DNA of 17,636 nt from NCBI GenBank assembly GCA_002469845.1, contig DKNZ01000057.1, forward strand, positions 1 to 17,636. The letters run 5' to 3'. The stretch comes from Cellvibrionales bacterium UBA7375. GTDB lineage: Bacteria; Pseudomonadota; Gammaproteobacteria; Pseudomonadales; Porticoccaceae. The position numbers and the translations under genes are program-made. This document shows, piece after piece, positions 1-7,397 of the stretch. How positions within the stretch are numbered: the first letter of the stretch is position 1; each line of letters starts with the position of its first letter. The notes below the pieces were generated by a model. It was not told where the DNA came from, made no database searches, and worked only from the letters and a program-made list of their open reading frames with translations.

Positions 1-257
1 TTGCTCAAATCAGTAAGAAAAATATTAAGCTTTACAATGCCGCTTAAATCCGAGCCTGAAGCTTCACACACCGCATTTAAATTAGCGAATACCTGCCGCG
101 CCTGAGCCTGAATATCACCCGTTATCAATTCCATATTTTCAGGGTCTAGGGGAATCTGACCTGAAAGATAAACCGTGTTGTTTACTTTGACCGCTTGGCT
201 GTATGGTCCGATGGCAGCAGGTGCTTTTTCTGTAAAAATGTGCGCTTTATTAGACAT
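1..257 (-). CDS. ridA: RidA/YjgF family imine deaminase, 3' end outside window
   Basis: The first 85 codons of a RidA (YjgF/YER057c/UK114) protein are present; the stop lies beyond base 1. Family members hydrolyse reactive enamine/imine intermediates released by PLP enzymes such as threonine dehydratase, in the cytoplasm. The visible sequence has the family opening: an APAAIGPYSQAV stretch near residues 13-24, then VYLSGQIPLDP near 29-39 and a helix with A-R-Q-V-F-N-L. The catalytic arginine falls in the missing C-terminal part and cannot be checked. The ATG follows GAGTC closely. The gene starts 19 bases after the spoT stop on the same strand, so it is probably the last gene of the gmk-rpoZ-spoT operon; a RidA gene follows spoT in pseudomonads too. 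RutC is a related subfamily, but no rut genes are present. Confidence 0.9.
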   Translation of the reverse strand, partial: MSNKAHIFTEKAPAAIGPYSQAVKVNNTVYLSGQIPLDPENMELITGDIQAQARQVFANLNAVCEASGSDLSGIVKLNIFLTDLS

Positions 258-276
258 AGTGTGAGTCCTTATGTAA

Positions 277-2391
277 CTATTTATTTTTTACTCGATAAAC
301 TCGCCGAACAGGCGCTAGGCTTCTTATCCGGCGAATTATGTCCGCTAAGTGAACCCGATTGCGTACCGTCATAACCACGTCGACAATACTAGTGAAGGCA
401 TCTTTTTCCGTGGTACTAATATTTTCAATAGTAGCATCTTGATCGGTTATTCTCGAGGCAAGGGCAGCTATAAAGCCACGTTCAGGGGTTATTTCAACCT
501 TAATCTCAACGGGGAATTCACCCTCAACCACCTGTGACCAACTTAGCGGCATACATTTTTCAGGATGATTGCGTATTTCTTTTAGATTATGGCAAGACTC
601 TAAATGAATTACTAACCCCTTACCTGGTGAGACATGGCCAAGGATAGGGTCGCCAGGAATAGGATGACAACAGCGAGCATAATGAAGAATTAAACTTTCT
701 GAGGTGTCTACAACAACAGGAAGCGATGGCTTGCGTTTATCTTCAGCAATGGTTCGTTTTGATGGCGGCACTAAAATATTGGCAACGGCAAAAGGTACTT
801 GATTACCCAAGCCAATTTGTTGCAGTACATATTCAAAGGTTGGTGCAGAGGTTTCTTTAAGCAATCGCTTAATCTGGGATTTTCGCAACTTATTATAGGC
901 AGTACCATAATTTGCTAGCGCCTTGTCCAATAATCGCTTACCTAGATTAACCGATTCGTCATGCTGCTGATTTTTTAGAAAGTGACGAATAGCACTACGC
1001 GCCTTTGCAGTCACTACAAAATTAAGCCAATTCGGATTAGGCTGTGCACCTTGGGTGCTGATGATTTCAATTTTCTGCCCACTTTGCAGTTGTTCTGATA
1101 AAGGTGTTAATTCACTATCCACTCGACAGGCAATACAACTATTGCCCAAATCTGTGTGCACAGAGTAGGCAAAGTCAATTGGAGTTGCGCCAGAGGGAAG
1201 TTCAATGATTCTACCTTTGGGGGTAAATACATAGATTTCATCAGGGAATAAATCGGTTTTAACATGCTCTAAAAATTCCAATGAATCCCCAGCCTGTTGT
1301 TGCATCTCAAGTAAACCTTGAACCCAACGAGTAGCTCGTCGTTGGCTAGCATCTATGTTGCTGTCATTTGATTTATATTCCCAGTGAGCGGCAATACCAT
1401 AATTGGCCATGGTTTCCATTTCTTGAGTGCGGATCTGTACCTCAATAAGAACACCATGCATGCCGACAAGTACACTGTGTAAGGATTGATAGCCATTAGA
1501 TTTTGGGATTGCTATATAGTCTTTAAACTCACCGGGTACAGGTTTAAAAATATTATGCATGATTCCAAGTGTTCGATAACAATCGTCCACCGAATCGACA
1601 ATTAAACGAAAAGCAAATACATCCATAATATCGCGGAAAGACTTATGTTTATTGCGCATTTTCTTGTAAATGCTCCATAAATGCTTTTCTCGCCCTTTAA
1701 CAATAGCTGGAAACGATTCCTTCTCTAGGCGAACTTCAATGGCTTGATGGATTTCAGAGATAATTTCTTTACGATTTTTACTGGCTGCTTTTAGCGCTTC
1801 TCGCAAGCGTCTATGTCGCAGGGGATACATGGTAGCAAAACCTAAATCCTCAAACTCAATACGCACATCATTAATCCCTAGGCGCTGAGCAATAGGAGCA
1901 TAGATATCAAGGGTTTCTCTTGCAATACGACGACGTTTTTCCGGCGGCAAAACACCCAGTGTACGCATATTATGGAGTCGATCGGCGAGCTTAACCAGCA
2001 CCACGCGAATATCTTTCGACATCGCAAGGGTCATCTTTTGGAAGCTTTCGGCTTGTAATTGAGCTTTAGTTTCGAATTCGATTTCGCTAAGTTTACTAAC
2101 GCCATCAACCAAGTCGGCAACTGTGCGCCCAAAACGTCGACTAATTTGACCTTTGGTAACCCCAGTATCTTCAATCACATCATGAAGTAAGGCCGCCATA
2201 AGACTTTCATGGTCGAGTCGCATATCAGCCAAGATATTGGCAACGGCTAGAGGATGGGTGATGTAGGGGTCACCACTCTGACGCAACTGGCCAGAATGAC
2301 ATTGATCGGCGTACCTGTAGGCACGCTCGATTTTTTTAACCTCTTTTTGTTCGAGGTAGTTGGAAAGCTTTTCGGTTAGTACTGAAAGCAC
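277..2391 (-). CDS. spoT: Bifunctional (p)ppGpp synthetase/hydrolase SpoT
   Basis: This 704-residue protein (E. coli SpoT is 702) makes and degrades the alarmone (p)ppGpp. The N-terminal HD hydrolase domain keeps H46, the HDVIED motif at 70-75 and D137 in KLADRLHNMRT. The synthetase domain (about 200-340) keeps GREKHLWSIYKKM (233-245), D257 and E317, so both activities look possible. Its specificity motif reads E288-F-K-D291, where SpoT/Rel enzymes usually have RxKD and RelA has ExDD. A TGS domain (about 384-445), a double-cysteine segment (C574, C575) and a C-terminal ACT domain (about 626-702) complete the RSH layout. The start is GTG, chosen because GGGGAGG lies about 10 bases upstream and the alignment to SpoT begins there; the nearby ATG is out of frame. 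It lies 37 bases after rpoZ, in a gmk-rpoZ-spoT operon. Confidence 0.97.
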   Translation of the reverse strand: MLSVLTEKLSNYLEQKEVKKIERAYRYADQCHSGQLRQSGDPYITHPLAVANILADMRLDHESLMAALLHDVIEDTGVTKGQISRRFGRTVADLVDGVSKLSEIEFETKAQLQAESFQKMTLAMSKDIRVVLVKLADRLHNMRTLGVLPPEKRRRIARETLDIYAPIAQRLGINDVRIEFEDLGFATMYPLRHRRLREALKAASKNRKEIISEIHQAIEVRLEKESFPAIVKGREKHLWSIYKKMRNKHKSFRDIMDVFAFRLIVDSVDDCYRTLGIMHNIFKPVPGEFKDYIAIPKSNGYQSLHSVLVGMHGVLIEVQIRTQEMETMANYGIAAHWEYKSNDSNIDASQRRATRWVQGLLEMQQQAGDSLEFLEHVKTDLFPDEIYVFTPKGRIIELPSGATPIDFAYSVHTDLGNSCIACRVDSELTPLSEQLQSGQKIEIISTQGAQPNPNWLNFVVTAKARSAIRHFLKNQQHDESVNLGKRLLDKALANYGTAYNKLRKSQIKRLLKETSAPTFEYVLQQIGLGNQVPFAVANILVPPSKRTIAEDKRKPSLPVVVDTSESLILHYARCCHPIPGDPILGHVSPGKGLVIHLESCHNLKEIRNHPEKCMPLSWSQVVEGEFPVEIKVEITPERGFIAALASRITDQDATIENISTTEKDAFTSIVDVVMTVRNRVHLADIIRRIRSLAPVRRVYRVKNK

Positions 2392-2428
2392 CTGTGATTC
2401 GCCTCCCCATTTTGCTTAGAGTCTTTCT

Positions 2429-2695
2429 CTAGACAGCGTCTTGCGGTGCGTCTTCAGAGTTCTCTTCAGCATCGACAATTTCATAGTCGCGTTCGACTTC
2501 TTCAAGAAATTCAGGTGTAATCAACCCCTGCTCAATTTCACGAAGAGCGATAACGGTTGGCTTGTCGTTTTCTGAGTCGACAAGGGGTGGACGACCATCA
2601 ACAGCTATTTGACGAGCTCGCTTAGAGCCGACCATAACTAATTCAAAACGGTTATCAACAAAATTCAAACAATCTTCTACTGTAATGCGAGCCAT
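2429..2695 (-). CDS. rpoZ: RNA polymerase omega subunit
   Basis: This 88-residue protein matches omega, which helps fold and hold the beta' subunit of RNA polymerase. The diagnostic parts are the opening MARITVEDC, the NRFELVMVGSKRARQ segment and the strongly conserved NDKPTVIALREIEQGLI stretch. The C-terminus is acidic, as usual. The open frame extends six codons further upstream to a TTG, but the family start MAR is at the ATG used here; its Shine-Dalgarno is weak (AGCGGAT). Omega mediates part of the ppGpp response of the polymerase in E. coli, so its position beside spoT makes functional sense. The gap to gmk is 80 bases and holds a weak hairpin. Confidence 0.96.
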   Translation of the reverse strand: MARITVEDCLNFVDNRFELVMVGSKRARQIAVDGRPPLVDSENDKPTVIALREIEQGLITPEFLEEVERDYEIVDAEENSEDAPQDAV

Positions 2696-2775
2696 ATTTA
2701 ATCCGCTGAACAAAAATAATTAGATTTGGCAGCTTTTTGCCACCGGGAACCTGCGATTTTACCTAATTTGAGTGC

Positions 2776-3384
2776 CTACGACAATAAATCAATTAATAGT
2801 TTTTCCTGTCTTTGGCTATTGATTTCAAGTCGTTTTGCTTCAACGATGCTTTGAAGCTGACTACAGGCTAGCTCAAACTGATCATTTATGACTAAATAAT
2901 CAGCCTCGTTGCAGTGACTCATTTCTTCTTTAGCGGCGGCGATACGCTGCTGTATCACCGTATCTGAATCCTGACCGCGGCCTTTTAAGCGCTCAAATAA
3001 TGTTTGCTTAGTAGGGGGCAGAATAAAAATACTTTTACTGCCTGGAAATTTTTCTCGCACCTGTTCAGCACCCTGCCAATCTATTTCGAGAATAACATCA
3101 ATGCCCTTATTGAGCGTACTTTTGACCCATTGCTCCGATGTGCCATAGTAATTGTTATGGACCTTAGCATGCTCAACAAACTGTTGTTGTTCTACCATAG
3201 TTTCAAATTGCTGATGAGAAACAAAATGATAATCCACTCCGCTAGTTTCGCCAGAGCGACTTGGTCTGGTGGTGTGAGAAACGGAAACCTGTATGTTGTT
3301 GAGCCGACTAAGTAGCTCAGCAACTAGGGTGGTTTTGCCCGCCCCAGAGGGAGCTGAGATAATAAATAGAGTACCAAGTGTCAT
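2776..3384 (-). CDS. gmk: Guanylate kinase
   Basis: The 202-residue protein converts GMP to GDP with ATP, the step between GMP and the GDP/GTP used by SpoT. A P-loop (APSGAGKT, residues 11-18) begins the protein, followed by the GMP-binding segment SVSHTTRPSRSGETSGVDYHF and the EHAKVHNNYYGTS region, all typical of guanylate kinases. The LID-type arginines appear in RLKGRGQDS and QQRI. Length is normal (E. coli 207). It lies 100 bases after the yicC stop, so it may share that transcript or have its own promoter; I found no convincing -35/-10 pair. The nearest purine-rich site (ACAGGA) is about 13 bases upstream of the ATG, which is long. Confidence 0.96.
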   Translation of the reverse strand: MTLGTLFIISAPSGAGKTTLVAELLSRLNNIQVSVSHTTRPSRSGETSGVDYHFVSHQQFETMVEQQQFVEHAKVHNNYYGTSEQWVKSTLNKGIDVILEIDWQGAEQVREKFPGSKSIFILPPTKQTLFERLKGRGQDSDTVIQQRIAAAKEEMSHCNEADYLVINDQFELACSQLQSIVEAKRLEINSQRQEKLLIDLLS

Positions 3385-3484
3385 ATTAAAACTAATAATT
3401 TCCTGTTAAGAATAACAACTTACGAAAGTGTACATTAGTAGAAAAATAAATCTATGATCTATTATGCATGGGTTTTGCTTAAGC

Positions 3485-4348
3485 TTATTCAATATTTTGA
3501 ATTTGCTCGCGCATCTGTTCAATCAAAACTTTCAGTTCAACTGAGGCTTGAGTGGTAATCGTTGAAATAGATTTTGAGCCCAATGTATTGGCTTCACGAT
3601 TTAGCTCTTGCATTAAAAAGTCTAGCCTGCGTCCCACGGATTCTTTGTTGTTCAGTACTCGGCGAATTTCAATCACATGGGCTTCTAGTCGATCAATTTC
3701 CTCATCGACATCAGCTCGATTGGCAATAATGACCATTTCCTGCTCGAGTCGCTGTTCATCGAGTTGGTCTTTTAACTCTGATAGCTTTTCATGCAGACGA
3801 TTGCGTTGAAATTCTAGAATTTCAGGCAAATTTTTGCGTACTAAGGCTATTTGAGTCTCAATGCCTAATAGCCTTTGCTCAATCATATCTGCTAGCTTTT
3901 CGCCCTCGCGTTCACGGCCTTCAAGCATTTGATCTAAGGCTAAATCAAAGGATTTAATTCCTGCCTTGGTCAGTTGTTTGGCATCTAAGACAGAATCTTT
4001 TAGTACGCCGGGTAATTTCATTATATCTACAGCTGAAATTGGGCCAGGCTGAGTTATTTCGGCTGAAATAGATTCAACGATATTTATATGCTCACGGGCT
4101 ACTTCTAAATCTAGCTCTGAGGAGGCATCTAGGCGGTTAAAAGCAATCTGTACAGAGCAATCAATTTTGCCGCGCCCCAGTTTTTTACGCGCCATATCTC
4201 GAAGTGTGGTTTCTATCTCGCGCAGAGATTCAGGCATTCTAAAGCCAACCTCTAAAAATCGATGGTTGACCGATTTAAGCTCAAAGCTTATTGACCCCCA
4301 GTTATGTTCTTCAGTAATTCTGGCATATGCGGTCATACTGCGTGGCAT
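3485..4348 (-). CDS. yicC: YicC family endoribonuclease
   Basis: At 287 residues this matches E. coli YicC in length and end to end in recognisable segments: SMTAYAR near the N-terminus, ELKSVNHRFLE, and the closing ELKVLIEQMREQIQNIE, which is nearly invariant. The middle (about 150-215) is a charged, probably coiled helical region. YicC proteins are reported to be endoribonucleases; in E. coli YicC promotes decay of the sRNA RyhB. The ATG follows GGAG at five bases. It is divergent from rph across 113 bases, the same arrangement as in E. coli and Pseudomonas. Conserved pairing with the tRNA-trimming exonuclease Rph suggests a shared RNA-decay context. No defect is visible. Confidence 0.95.
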   Translation of the reverse strand: MPRSMTAYARITEEHNWGSISFELKSVNHRFLEVGFRMPESLREIETTLRDMARKKLGRGKIDCSVQIAFNRLDASSELDLEVAREHINIVESISAEITQPGPISAVDIMKLPGVLKDSVLDAKQLTKAGIKSFDLALDQMLEGREREGEKLADMIEQRLLGIETQIALVRKNLPEILEFQRNRLHEKLSELKDQLDEQRLEQEMVIIANRADVDEEIDRLEAHVIEIRRVLNNKESVGRRLDFLMQELNREANTLGSKSISTITTQASVELKVLIEQMREQIQNIE

Positions 4349-4411
4349 AGAGACTCCATAAATTTTTAATTTGAAGGTATTCTAACAAAGGCGGTTAAAG
4401 AGGGGGAAGAT

Positions 4412-4449
4412 TTGTTACAATTGTTACTTCAAATTTAAGATTTTGTAAT
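4412..4449 (+). promoter_or_regulatory. Candidate promoter region for rph-pyrE
   Basis: The heptamer TTGTTAC occurs twice, nine bases apart. The second copy (TTGTTA at 4421) stands 17 bases from TGTAAT (4444-4449), a five-of-six match to the -10 consensus. That promoter would start RNA about five bases before the ATG and cut off the AAGG ribosome site. The first copy with TTTAAG 16 bases downstream would retain it, but its -10 is poorer. Which one is used cannot be decided from sequence. Confidence 0.4.
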
Positions 4450-4461
4450 AAGGCCTTAATC

Positions 4462-5181
4462 ATGACAAGACCAAGTGGACGTCGTCCAGAACAATTGCGC
4501 CAAGTAAAAATTACCAGAGAATACACACAACATGCTGAAGGTTCTGTATTAATCGAGTTCGGCAATACTAAAGTTATCTGTAATGCCAGTGTTGAAAATA
4601 GCGTACCGCGATTTTTGCGCGGTAAAGATCAGGGTTGGGTGACTGCGGAATATGGCATGCTTCCTCGGTCAACAAATAGACGTATGGGTCGTGAAGCGGC
4701 AAGGGGAAAGCAATCCGGTCGTACCCAAGAAATCCAAAGGTTGATAGGGCGATCATTGCGCGCCGCAGTAGACCTTAAGCAACTGGGTGAGAATACTATC
4801 TATGTTGATTGTGACGTAATTCAAGCTGACGGTGGTACAAGAACCGCAGCTATCACGGGTGGCTGTGTTGCTCTAGTAGATGCAATACGCCATTTGCAGA
4901 GAGAAAAACTTATACAAGACGATCCCTTATTGCATATGATCGCTGCAGTTTCCGTTGGTGTTTATAAGGGCTCACCTGTTCTCGACCTAGATTATCCTGA
5001 AGACTCTAATGCAGAGACCGATATGAATGTGGTCATGGACGCCAATGGCGGCTATATTGAAATTCAGGGAACTGCTGAGGAAGCACCATTTTCAGGCGAA
5101 GCTTTGACGGAAATGTTGCAACTGGCCAATCAAGGGATTGCCGACCTTGTAAGGGTTCAAAAGATGGCATTGGCCCAATAG
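4462..5181 (+). CDS. rph: Ribonuclease PH
   Basis: This 239-residue protein is a phosphorolytic 3'-5' exoribonuclease that trims tRNA precursor 3' ends and forms a hexamer. The opening RPSGRRPEQLR, the GRTQEIQRLIGRSLRA segment (86-101), the phosphate-binding GGTRT (124-128) and the DLDYPEDSNAETDMNVVM segment with its conserved aspartates are all present. It is full length and intact, unlike the frameshifted rph of E. coli K-12 strains. The ATG follows AAGG at about eight bases. It is divergent from yicC and lies 51 bases upstream of pyrE on the same strand, the conserved rph-pyrE pair. Confidence 0.97.
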   Translation: MTRPSGRRPEQLRQVKITREYTQHAEGSVLIEFGNTKVICNASVENSVPRFLRGKDQGWVTAEYGMLPRSTNRRMGREAARGKQSGRTQEIQRLIGRSLRAAVDLKQLGENTIYVDCDVIQADGGTRTAAITGGCVALVDAIRHLQREKLIQDDPLLHMIAAVSVGVYKGSPVLDLDYPEDSNAETDMNVVMDANGGYIEIQGTAEEAPFSGEALTEMLQLANQGIADLVRVQKMALAQ

Positions 5182-5232
5182 TCCTAAAACTGATCTATTC
5201 TTAAATAAATGGAATCAAAAGATTACTAACTG

Positions 5233-5874
5233 ATGAAAACATACAAAGTAGAATTTATAGAAAATGCCATTGCTAATGGTGCCCTTAAGTTTGGTCAATT
5301 TGAGCTTAAGTCGGGTCGCACATCACCCCATTTTTTTAATGCGGGAGAGTTTTATAAAGGGTCTGCATTGGCTGCACTGGGTAAGTGTTACGCCACCGCT
5401 ATTGTTGAGTCAGGCATTGAATTTGATGTGCTTTTTGGCCCCGCATACAAAGGTATAACCTTGGCTGCAGCAACCTCCATTGCTCTGTCAGAGCATCATG
5501 GTATAGATGTGCCCTACTGCTTTAACCGCAAAGAGGCAAAGGCTCATGGTGAAGGTGGGACTTTGGTGGGGGCGCCCCTTGAAGGCAAGGTTTTAATTAT
5601 CGATGACGTGATTACCGCAGGTACCGCTATTAGAGAAGTGATGTCGATATTAGAGCAAGCAGGCGCTGTGGCCGCCGGCGTATTGATTGGCCTAGATCGC
5701 AAAGAGCGCGGCAAAACAGATCAGTCTGCTATTCAAGAGGTGGAGGAACAGTTTGGAATTCCTGTGGCAAGCATTATTGATATAGATGATATTTTGCACT
5801 ATCTTAAAGCTAAGCCAGATCACAATAATTTAGTTGAGCAGATTGATAAATACCGACAAGAGTATGGCGTATAG
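5233..5874 (+). CDS. pyrE: Orotate phosphoribosyltransferase
   Basis: The enzyme joins orotate to PRPP to give OMP in de novo pyrimidine synthesis. The 213-residue length equals that of E. coli PyrE. Visible signatures are FELKSGRTSPHFFNAG (23-38), the mobile catalytic loop CFNRKEAKAHGEGG (96-109) and the PRPP-binding VLIIDDVITAGTA (120-132). The ending YRQEYGV matches the family. The gene sits 51 bases after rph. In E. coli that gap holds a UTP-sensing attenuator; here it is AT-rich, with no GC-rich hairpin and T tract, so that control appears absent. It converges on slmA with 20 bases between stops. Confidence 0.97.
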   Translation: MKTYKVEFIENAIANGALKFGQFELKSGRTSPHFFNAGEFYKGSALAALGKCYATAIVESGIEFDVLFGPAYKGITLAAATSIALSEHHGIDVPYCFNRKEAKAHGEGGTLVGAPLEGKVLIIDDVITAGTAIREVMSILEQAGAVAAGVLIGLDRKERGKTDQSAIQEVEEQFGIPVASIIDIDDILHYLKAKPDHNNLVEQIDKYRQEYGV

Positions 5875-5894
5875 ATACTGCTTGCTAATTAAGA

Positions 5895-6482
5895 TCAGTT
5901 AAAAATTTGATCTGAGACTAGCGCCCATTGTTCGGACCAGTATTGAGTGGGTGGTTGTTTAAAGTCGCTGCGAACAAACTGACTAATTTTCCCTTCAACT
6001 AGACTAATCATTAAATCAACTGCTATTGCAGGGCTTGGATTGATGGTAATTCCTTGATTGAGTTCAGCTTGTCTTATTATTTGCTTAAGCTGAGATTCCA
6101 GTCGACTAAATAGCTGGGCGACACGCTGCTGTAATCGTTGGTTTTCTCCCGCTAAGGCATCGCCATGGAGTATTCGGCTAATACCAGCATTCTTTTCGGC
6201 AAAGGTTAAGCATAGACTGAGGATTCTATAGCACTGATTAATCGCATCTGGTTCATCGTTAATAATAGTCGTAACCCGAGCAAATATAGTCTCTTCAATA
6301 AAATCAATCAGCCCTTCATACATTTTAGTTTTACTGGGAAAGTGTCGATACAGGGCTGCCTCTGAACAGCCTAACTCAGAGGCTAGAGCCGCAGTAGTGA
6401 TGCGTCCGCCGCGAGTTGACTCCAGCATTAGTGCTAGAGCTTGAAGAATATCCTGAGCCTTGGAGCTTCGTTTAGCGACCAT
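5895..6482 (-). CDS. slmA: Nucleoid occlusion factor SlmA (TetR family)
   Basis: The 195-residue protein fits SlmA, the DNA-bound antagonist of FtsZ ring assembly over the nucleoid. A TetR-type helix-turn-helix occupies about residues 28-51, with the SEAALYRHFPSK recognition segment found almost unchanged in E. coli SlmA. The preceding ILQALALMLES and the later ISRILHGDAL and SQFVRSDFK segments also match, which separates it from generic TetR repressors. GGAG stands eight bases before the ATG. It lies 13 bases after argB and is the last gene of a coaBC-algC-argB-slmA cluster. The slmA/coaBC neighbourhood is shared with E. coli, where dut lies between them. Confidence 0.93.
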   Translation of the reverse strand: MVAKRSSKAQDILQALALMLESTRGGRITTAALASELGCSEAALYRHFPSKTKMYEGLIDFIEETIFARVTTIINDEPDAINQCYRILSLCLTFAEKNAGISRILHGDALAGENQRLQQRVAQLFSRLESQLKQIIRQAELNQGITINPSPAIAVDLMISLVEGKISQFVRSDFKQPPTQYWSEQWALVSDQIFN

Positions 6483-6495
6483 CAGCAGTCTCCGC

Positions 6496-7395
6496 TTACT
6501 TCTGGTTAGTAATTAAAGTGCCTACGCCTTCATCAGTAAATAGCTCGAGCATCACGGCATGATCAACTCGCCCATCAATAATGTGAGAGGCAGCCACGCC
6601 AGAATTAACCGCATCAAGTGCACATTGAATTTTCGGTAGCATACCACCGTAAATGGTGCCATCTTCAATCAATTCATCGACTAGGTTTACAGTTAGACCG
6701 GTAAGAATTTCACCCTGCTTATCTTGTAAGCCCGCAACATTGGTGAGCAACATTAACTTTTCAGCATTTAAAACTGAGGCTACCTTGCCCGCCACTAAAT
6801 CAGCATTAATATTGTATGAGGCGCCATCAGATCCTACGCCAATTGGCGCAATAACCGGAATATAGTTACTTTTAAGTAGCATGTCGATAACGCTTTTATC
6901 GATAGATTCAACTTCGCCCACTTGACCAATATCAATAATTTCAGGAACCGACATCTCCGCTGTTTTATGGGACACCACAAGCTTCCTAGCTTTTATTAAA
7001 CGACCGTCTTTGCCGGTAACGCCAAAGGCTCTGCCGCCAGCACTGCTAATAAGATTGACAATTTCTTTATTAATCGTAGCGCCCAGTACCATTTCTACAG
7101 CGTCCATAGTTTTGGTATCGGTGACTCTCATGCCATTGACGAACTTAGACTCTATAGAGAGTTGATCTAGCAGTTGACCAATTTGTGGACCTCCGCCATG
7201 CACCACAACAGGATTAATGCCCACCGCTTTCATCAACACGATATCTCTAGCAAAGCTTTGCTTTAGGCGATCGTCTACCATGGCATTACCGCCATATTTT
7301 ATGACCACAGTTTTGCCTGCAAAGCGCTGTATGTAGGGCAAGGCTCTTGAGATAACCTTGGCTGTATTTTCTGCTTCTTCTCGATTTAATGACAT
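6496..7395 (-). CDS. argB: Acetylglutamate kinase, long form
   Basis: ArgB phosphorylates N-acetylglutamate, the second step of arginine synthesis. At 299 residues it is the long form with an N-terminal helix (about 1-27) before KYGGNAM (33-39), as in Pseudomonas. Long forms are generally hexameric and inhibited by arginine, whereas the 258-residue E. coli enzyme is not; I infer arginine feedback here. The HGGGPQIG loop (66-73), GVTGKDG, YNINADLVAGKVA and YGGMLPKI segments are intact. Only two bases separate the ATG from the algC stop and no Shine-Dalgarno is visible, so translation is probably coupled to algC. Confidence 0.97.
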   Translation of the reverse strand: MSLNREEAENTAKVISRALPYIQRFAGKTVVIKYGGNAMVDDRLKQSFARDIVLMKAVGINPVVVHGGGPQIGQLLDQLSIESKFVNGMRVTDTKTMDAVEMVLGATINKEIVNLISSAGGRAFGVTGKDGRLIKARKLVVSHKTAEMSVPEIIDIGQVGEVESIDKSVIDMLLKSNYIPVIAPIGVGSDGASYNINADLVAGKVASVLNAEKLMLLTNVAGLQDKQGEILTGLTVNLVDELIEDGTIYGGMLPKIQCALDAVNSGVAASHIIDGRVDHAVMLELFTDEGVGTLITNQK

Positions 7396-7397
7396 AG

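Noticed and set aside
2700..2775. Hairpin (GGTGGC/GCTGCC) between gmk and rpoZ as attenuator
   Set aside because: Two of six pairs are wobbles and the T-rich sequence is about ten bases away; it may be an RNA processing site but is not supported as a terminator.
5892..5913. AGATCA/TGATCT inverted repeat between pyrE and slmA as a terminator
   Set aside because: Only six AT-rich pairs, no T tract on either side, and it overlaps the slmA coding end.
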